Assembly: GCA_903918195.1 (NCBI GenBank)
Contig: CAIXDS010000178.1
Location: 1 to 43,959 of the forward strand
From: an uncultured Acetobacteraceae bacterium
GTDB lineage: Bacteria > Pseudomonadota > Alphaproteobacteria > Acetobacterales > Acetobacteraceae
Direction: 5' to 3'
DNA: 43,959 nt
Shown: piece by piece, positions 43,921 to 43,959 of the stretch
Layout: the number at the start of each line of letters is the position of its first letter
Position numbering within the stretch: the first letter of the stretch is position 1
Position numbers and translations under genes: made by a program
Notes under the pieces: model-generated
The model's database searches: none
What the model saw: only the letters and a program-made list of their open reading frames with translations
What the model was told of the DNA's origin: nothing

Positions 43921-43959
43921 GGCGAAGCCACCAAACCGAGCTCGCGCAGCGCCGCCGCC
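43917..43959 (-). CDS. C-terminal tail of a gene cut by the window edge
   Basis: A minus-strand frame enters from the right edge and ends in TGA at 43917-43919, overlapping the glycosyltransferase ATG. The visible residues are AAALRELGLVASP. The four-base overlap is typical of coupled operon genes. Too short to assign; another polysaccharide gene is likely. Confidence 0.5.
   Translation of the reverse strand, partial: AAALRELGLVASP

Overview
The window is GC-rich chromosomal DNA that looks alphaproteobacterial, most likely Rhodospirillales/Acetobacteraceae. This rests on gene content and order: adjacent gshA, rsmE and ubiA; a block of histone-deacetylase-like gene, xseB, ispA, dxs and tlyA; rnd, then lptC-lptA-lptB-rpoN-hpf; and two proteins with a C-terminal Hint domain, a type common in that family. 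The taxonomy is an inference; there is no rRNA here.

Layout. 1-1558: 3' part of a repetitive protein ending in a Hint domain. 1.8-4.7 kb: a small unknown protein, a single-domain response regulator, and a SARP/BTAD-type regulator. 4.85-8.6 kb: gshA and rsmE (minus), then divergent ubiA and a methyltransferase. 8.6-11.06 kb: an iron-storage pair (Bfd-like, bacterioferritin) behind a Fur-like palindrome, then a CrtI-like FAD oxidoreductase broken by one in-frame TAG and preceded by a perfect FNR/FixK-type box. 11.09-15.29 kb (minus): pdxH, an APH/P-loop kinase, a universal stress protein, a MarR regulator and a pirin. 15.46-19.53 kb (plus): fabI, aroC and three unknown genes. 19.5-24.9 kb (minus): tusA-like, HDAC-like, xseB, ispA, dxs, tlyA. 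25-31 kb (minus): a small membrane protein, a LuxR-type regulator, a GloVer-repeat/Hint protein, then pgm with a small basic protein. 31.2-33.4 kb: a double PRC-barrel protein, a cluster of intergenic hairpin repeats, an AT-rich membrane-protein gene that looks foreign, and tRNA-Thr(GGT). 33.4-36.4 kb (minus): a compact four-gene metal-transport operon. It starts with a 57-aa CxxCxxC peptide whose stop overlaps the start of an Nramp-like transporter; a 64-aa membrane protein and a PRC/MgtE-N/CBS protein follow. 36.9-42.7 kb (plus): rnd, lptC-lptA-lptB, rpoN and hpf. 42.8 kb to the end: a GT4 glycosyltransferase and the tail of the gene before it.

Most of the window is housekeeping: isoprenoid and ubiquinone precursors, lipopolysaccharide export, fatty acid and aromatic synthesis, glutathione, iron storage. 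The less ordinary parts are the Nramp-like operon with its Cys-motif peptide, the two Hint proteins, the redox-box-controlled oxidoreductase with a premature stop, a possible sigma-54 promoter in front of rpoN, and families of short repeats between genes. No CRISPR array, complete insertion sequence or prophage was seen.
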